Shown here one piece after another: positions 61,045-64,000 of a stretch of 64,000 nucleotides of DNA. The notes beneath the pieces are model-generated. The model worked only from the letters and a program-made list of their open reading frames with translations. It was not told the DNA's origin and searched no databases. Every line of letters begins with the position of its first letter. Positions within the stretch are counted from its first letter, which is position 1. The stretch is from Enterococcus malodoratus ATCC 43197. GTDB taxonomy: Bacteria; Bacillota; Bacilli; Lactobacillales; Enterococcaceae. The DNA is taken from NCBI RefSeq assembly GCF_000407185.1, contig NZ_KE136482.1:992001-1056000 (forward strand). The letters run 5' to 3'. The position numbers and the translations under genes are program-made.

Positions 61045-62499
61045 TTACTTTTTAGGATAAATACTAACTGTATAAGCTGTTGCGATAAGTAAAATCGTTA
61101 GCAACGTGAATGAAACAATACCTGTGTACATACTATGTGGTGCCCAAGCACTCAATGCGAGCCATCCGCTGCTAAAGGTAATCGGAAAGACGATGATCAT
61201 AGTGATCGCTAAAATCAGTAGAAGTATTGGCAAAGCAAGCCATTTAGCGATGCTCTTTCCTGAAATCTTTCTCACTCGATGTTCCTTGCGATAACGCTTT
61301 TTGATTCTTACAAGCATAATCAGTGTGAAAACTATCAATGGAACACTGATAAAGGTAATGATGGAGAAAATGGTATCAATCGTCACCCATATATCTGATT
61401 GATAAGGAGTGATAGCTTTATCTTCCATAATATTCATGATGTTTTCCGCCATCATATTTGTGTTCACAGTTGAATTGATATTCGTTAAAACACAAACGCC
61501 CATTTGGGTACCGGGGTTGATGATGAAATTCGTGGAATAATTTTGCGTACCGCCAGAATGTTCAATCGTGCCATCATTCAGCACAAACCACCCCGCCGCA
61601 TAGCGTGTGTTTTTATCGACTTGGTGAGCTGTGTCCGGTTGGTGTGATTTCTCAATGAGCCGCTTCATTTGTGGTTTCACATCTATTGCACCTAATTGAA
61701 TTTGCAGCCACCTACTGATGTCCTTCGCGTTTGAAATAATGTAGCCTGTTGGAATCAGTGCCGGTTTGACTGCCACTTGGTAAGGGTGCGTTCTTAAAAA
61801 GGATAGCCGATTTCCTGTTATGATAGTTTCCTCTTTCCCCACTTGTTTGGGATCGGCATAGGTACTGTATAAGCCTAACGGTTCAAAAATCACTTCATTC
61901 GTAAACTCCGCGTAGCTTTTCCCTGATGCTTTTTCAATCAGCAGGCCCAATAAAACATAATTCGCATTGGCATACGCATAGCGATTGGCAGGATAGAATT
62001 CCAATTCCGCCCCTGAAAATGTTCGAGCGTATTCTTCTAGTGTCATATTGGCTTTGGCCGTCGGAAATTTCTTTTCATGATTGATAAATCCACTGGTTTG
62101 ATAGATCAAATTTTTGATCGAAATATCTTCATCAGGAATCGTCTTCCCCTCATATTTCACCTTGAACCAAGGAAGATATTTCGCAACAGGATCATCCAGC
62201 GAAAGCAGCCCTTGATCCTCTAACCATAGAACACCCAATGCAGTAAAAGCTTTCGAAGTGGACCCAATGTAATATAACGTATCCTGATCGGACGGTTGCT
62301 CCCCTTTCGAAAGAAAAGTCGCTTTATCCCCATGGATCAATCCTGTAGACACATTTGGTATTTTAGCCTTGTCTACATGCTCCTGAATCATGTCGGAAAT
62401 TTCCTCCCGCTCAGTCGCAACTGATGCCGAAGAACTTATCGAAGAAAAAAATAGTACCAACAACGTTACTAAAACCATGACATTTTTTACCCTTTTCAT
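61045..62499 (-). CDS. Serine beta-lactamase-like hydrolase / PBP-like protein (class C fold) with C-terminal membrane helices
   Basis: Extracytoplasmic enzyme of 484 residues. A signal or anchor helix at 5-25 is followed by a beta-lactamase-family domain (about 30-350) with SxxK in GSTSKAF (about 83-86), YxN in AYANANYVLLG and HSGG in EHSGGTQNYS. Three C-terminal helices (about 368-480) follow. Such proteins include D-aminopeptidases, esterases and wall-modifying FmtA-like enzymes; beta-lactam hydrolysis is not implied. GGGGG precedes the ATG. It is monocistronic, with its own terminator. Confidence 0.85.
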   Translation of the reverse strand: MKRVKNVMVLVTLLVLFFSSISSSASVATEREEISDMIQEHVDKAKIPNVSTGLIHGDKATFLSKGEQPSDQDTLYYIGSTSKAFTALGVLWLEDQGLLSLDDPVAKYLPWFKVKYEGKTIPDEDISIKNLIYQTSGFINHEKKFPTAKANMTLEEYARTFSGAELEFYPANRYAYANANYVLLGLLIEKASGKSYAEFTNEVIFEPLGLYSTYADPKQVGKEETIITGNRLSFLRTHPYQVAVKPALIPTGYIISNAKDISRWLQIQLGAIDVKPQMKRLIEKSHQPDTAHQVDKNTRYAAGWFVLNDGTIEHSGGTQNYSTNFIINPGTQMGVCVLTNINSTVNTNMMAENIMNIMEDKAITPYQSDIWVTIDTIFSIITFISVPLIVFTLIMLVRIKKRYRKEHRVRKISGKSIAKWLALPILLLILAITMIIVFPITFSSGWLALSAWAPHSMYTGIVSFTLLTILLIATAYTVSIYPKK

Positions 62500-62753
62500 A
62501 GAACCCCCAAAATAAATTTATTTTTTCATACCCATTTATCCCCTTTTTACATGAGCGTCGAAACTCTCTATTTCATTCTATGATTAAGGGATGGCAACCA
62601 CATCCGACTTAAGTAGGAAGATGGATATACTTTTTATTTTATGTTCAATAATTGAAAGGATCACAGGTAAGACTGAAATACTTTAGTTGAGCAGTAAATT
62701 ATTCGCTTAAAACCAAACAAAAAAGCAGCGTACAATTAAATGTATGAAGTGCG

Positions 62754-62795
62754 CCCCTTAAGTTAGACCAGAAAATCTAACTTAAGGGGTTTTTT
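62754..62795 (+). terminator. Hairpin at the IS3 left end, transcription barrier and ribosome-site sequestration
   Basis: Perfect 14-bp stem (62754-62767 with 62776-62789) and six T residues. The AAGGGG that would act as Shine-Dalgarno for orfA is within the right arm. It should block read-through transcription and translation from outside promoters. Confidence 0.75.
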
Positions 62796-62796
62796 A

Positions 62797-63348
62797 ATGG
62801 CCAAATATGATTATGAGTTCAAAAGAATCGTTGTCGAAGCGTATCAGAATGGTGAAGGTGGCTATCGAACGTTGGCTCGGCGCTTTGGTATTCCAGCTAT
62901 GTCGTTAGTTAAAAAATGGGTGAAAACCGCTGAAAGACTTGGCTTTAGCGCTCTAAATCGAAGAAAAGCCGAACAGACTTATTCTTCTCAATTCAAGCAA
63001 GATGTCATACACTATTATTTGACTAGTGGTGACTCTTACCTTGATGTTGCGTTGAACTACGGATTGCCATCTGGAGATTTACTCCAGCACTGGCATCAAG
63101 CATTTCTCCGCGAAGGCATGGAAGGTCTTTCACCCAAACCGAGAGGAAGACCTTCCATGACGAAGAAAAAGAAGAAAACACCAAAGAAACCGTTGACGCG
63201 TGAGCAGGAGCTGGAACGAGAAAATGAACTGCTTCGTGCAGAACTAGCATTCATAAAAAAGCTCCGAGCTTTAGGGATGACTATCCCGGATCGACTCAAG
63301 AACGAGACGCACGAATCATCCACGAACTCCGAAAAGAATTCCGATTAG
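62797..63348 (+). CDS. IS3-family transposase OrfA
   Basis: Protein of 183 residues with two HTH segments (GGYRTLARRFGIPAMSLVKKW and YLDVALNYGLPSGDLLQHW) that bind the IS ends. A Lys-rich linker and a leucine-zipper-like helix (LERENELLRAELAFIKKL) follow. A slippery A AAA AAG at 63255-63261 allows the -1 shift into orfB. Confidence 0.9.
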   Translation: MAKYDYEFKRIVVEAYQNGEGGYRTLARRFGIPAMSLVKKWVKTAERLGFSALNRRKAEQTYSSQFKQDVIHYYLTSGDSYLDVALNYGLPSGDLLQHWHQAFLREGMEGLSPKPRGRPSMTKKKKKTPKKPLTREQELERENELLRAELAFIKKLRALGMTIPDRLKNETHESSTNSEKNSD

Positions 63349-64000
63349 GAATTCTACTTGAAGCGACGAAATTTCCTAAAGCAACGTATATGTATTGGCA
63401 ACAACGCTTCAATCGTGAAAATCCAGACGCCGCATTAGAAAAAATTATTACAGAACTTTTCGAAGAAAATAATGGGAATTATGGCTATCGTCGCATTCAA
63501 ATTGCCTTGAATGAACGCGGACTAAAAGTGAACCAAAAGAAAATCCGTCGATTGATGCGTAAGCTTGGACTGAAAGGCGAGAAGTTCACACGAAAATCTC
63601 GTAAGTACTGTTCTTACAAAGGAACTGTTGGACAAGTGGCGAAAAATCGTATTCACCGCCGTTTTTATACATCGGTTCCTCATCAAAAAATCACTACAGA
63701 TACCTCTGAATTCAAGTATTTCGAACGGGACAATACGGGGCGAGTAGTAATCAAAAAACTGTACCTTAACCCGTTCCTTGATATGTTTAATGGAGAAGTT
63801 TTGTCCTACCGAATTTCAGAGACACCAACGTTAAAGGCCATTCTTGATGGTCAAAAAGAAGCCATTGACTACACTGCAGATTGTCCCTATCGTCGGACAT
63901 TCCACTCTGATCAAGGTTGGGCTTACCAGTTGAAGCAATATAGAAAACCATTATCGAATAAGAATATCTTTCAAAGCATGTCCCGAAAGGGCAACTGTTT
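63261..64000 (+). CDS. IS3-family transposase OrfB (partial, -1 frame)
   Basis: The open frame from the slippery site to the window end, about 246 codons, encodes the DDE integrase part. HTH_21 is in ENNGNYGYRRIQIAL, the first catalytic Asp is in KITTDTSEFKYF, and the second is in RTFHSDQGWAY. The third (Glu) would lie beyond the window. The product is probably a fusion with OrfA through -1 frameshifting. Confidence 0.9.

Larger units (their letters stand above)
62741..64000 (+). mobile_element. IS3-family (IS150-like) insertion sequence, cut by window end
   Basis: The left end appears to begin at about 62741 (TGTATGAAGTGCGCCCC), followed by a hairpin, orfA and an overlapping orfB in the -1 frame. 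The right end lies beyond 64000. Positions 62500-62740 before it show no gene. Confidence 0.85.

Noticed and set aside
1-64000. CRISPR arrays, rRNA or tRNA genes, replication origin
   Set aside because: No regularly spaced repeats, no rRNA-like conserved stretches and no cloverleaf or TTCGA-type tRNA ends were found by reading.

Overview
The window looks like a chromosomal segment of an Enterococcus or a close lactic-acid relative (inference). The NapA protein closely matches the Enterococcus hirae Na+/H+ antiporter as I remember it. Shine-Dalgarno sites are strong AAGGAGG types, surface proteins have Gram-positive signal and anchor features, and the IS256-, IS21- and IS3-family elements are common in enterococci. 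I do not claim a species. No rRNA, tRNA or CRISPR array was seen.

Layout. 1-5.2 kb: a small K+ channel, a large cell-wall-type surface protein with a beta-solenoid-like repeat, a DUF488 protein and napA. 5.35-11.8 kb: an accessory block bounded by a 44-nt direct repeat (43/44 identical). It holds an alpha-pore-forming-toxin-like gene (XaxA/YaxA type), a secreted modular protein, a divergent MalT/LuxR-type regulator with a stop codon in its Walker A motif, and a decayed K+ channel fragment. 11.8-19.4 kb: an isoprenylcysteine-methyltransferase-like protein, a hypothetical, then an operon of MacB-like permease, ATPase and arylsulfotransferase lipoprotein facing a two-component system. 19.4-26.4 kb: mostly metabolic genes (ANT(6)-like enzyme, HAD phosphatase, ppnP and a TauE/SafE transporter behind a structured leader, thyA, a LysR regulator divergent from an EamA transporter). 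26.5-28.1 kb: a secreted C39-like cysteine protease behind a near-consensus Fur box. 28.5-34.3 kb: decay and insertion zone with a BglG/LicT remnant and a UvrD-like helicase truncated by an IS256-type element, itself cut by a complete IS21-type element.

34.3-40.5 kb: a compact module of CPBP protease, BcrB-like permease, BcrA-like ATPase, a 28-residue hydrophobic peptide, a sensor kinase, a response regulator and a membrane-anchored Asp-box repeat protein. Four promoters in this module share one geometry: TTCATTATAG (TTCATTAGAG in one), exactly 10 nt, then TATAGT or TATAAT. I read this as a self-contained regulon controlled by its own two-component system, probably for sensing and resisting a membrane-active compound. 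This module and the toxin block are the most novel-looking parts of the window.

40.6-60.8 kb: a GNAT enzyme, a truncated gene, then an exopolysaccharide/capsule region on the minus strand. It has a Wzy-like polymerase, a flippase, glycosyltransferases, a pyruvyltransferase, two Wzz-like proteins, a priming sugar transferase, a BY-kinase, a UDP-GlcNAc epimerase, an LCP ligase and a 958-residue Ig-like repeat protein. An Mga-like regulator and a CpsB-type phosphatase flank it. 61-64 kb: a serine beta-lactamase-like hydrolase and an IS3-family (IS150-like) element cut by the window end.
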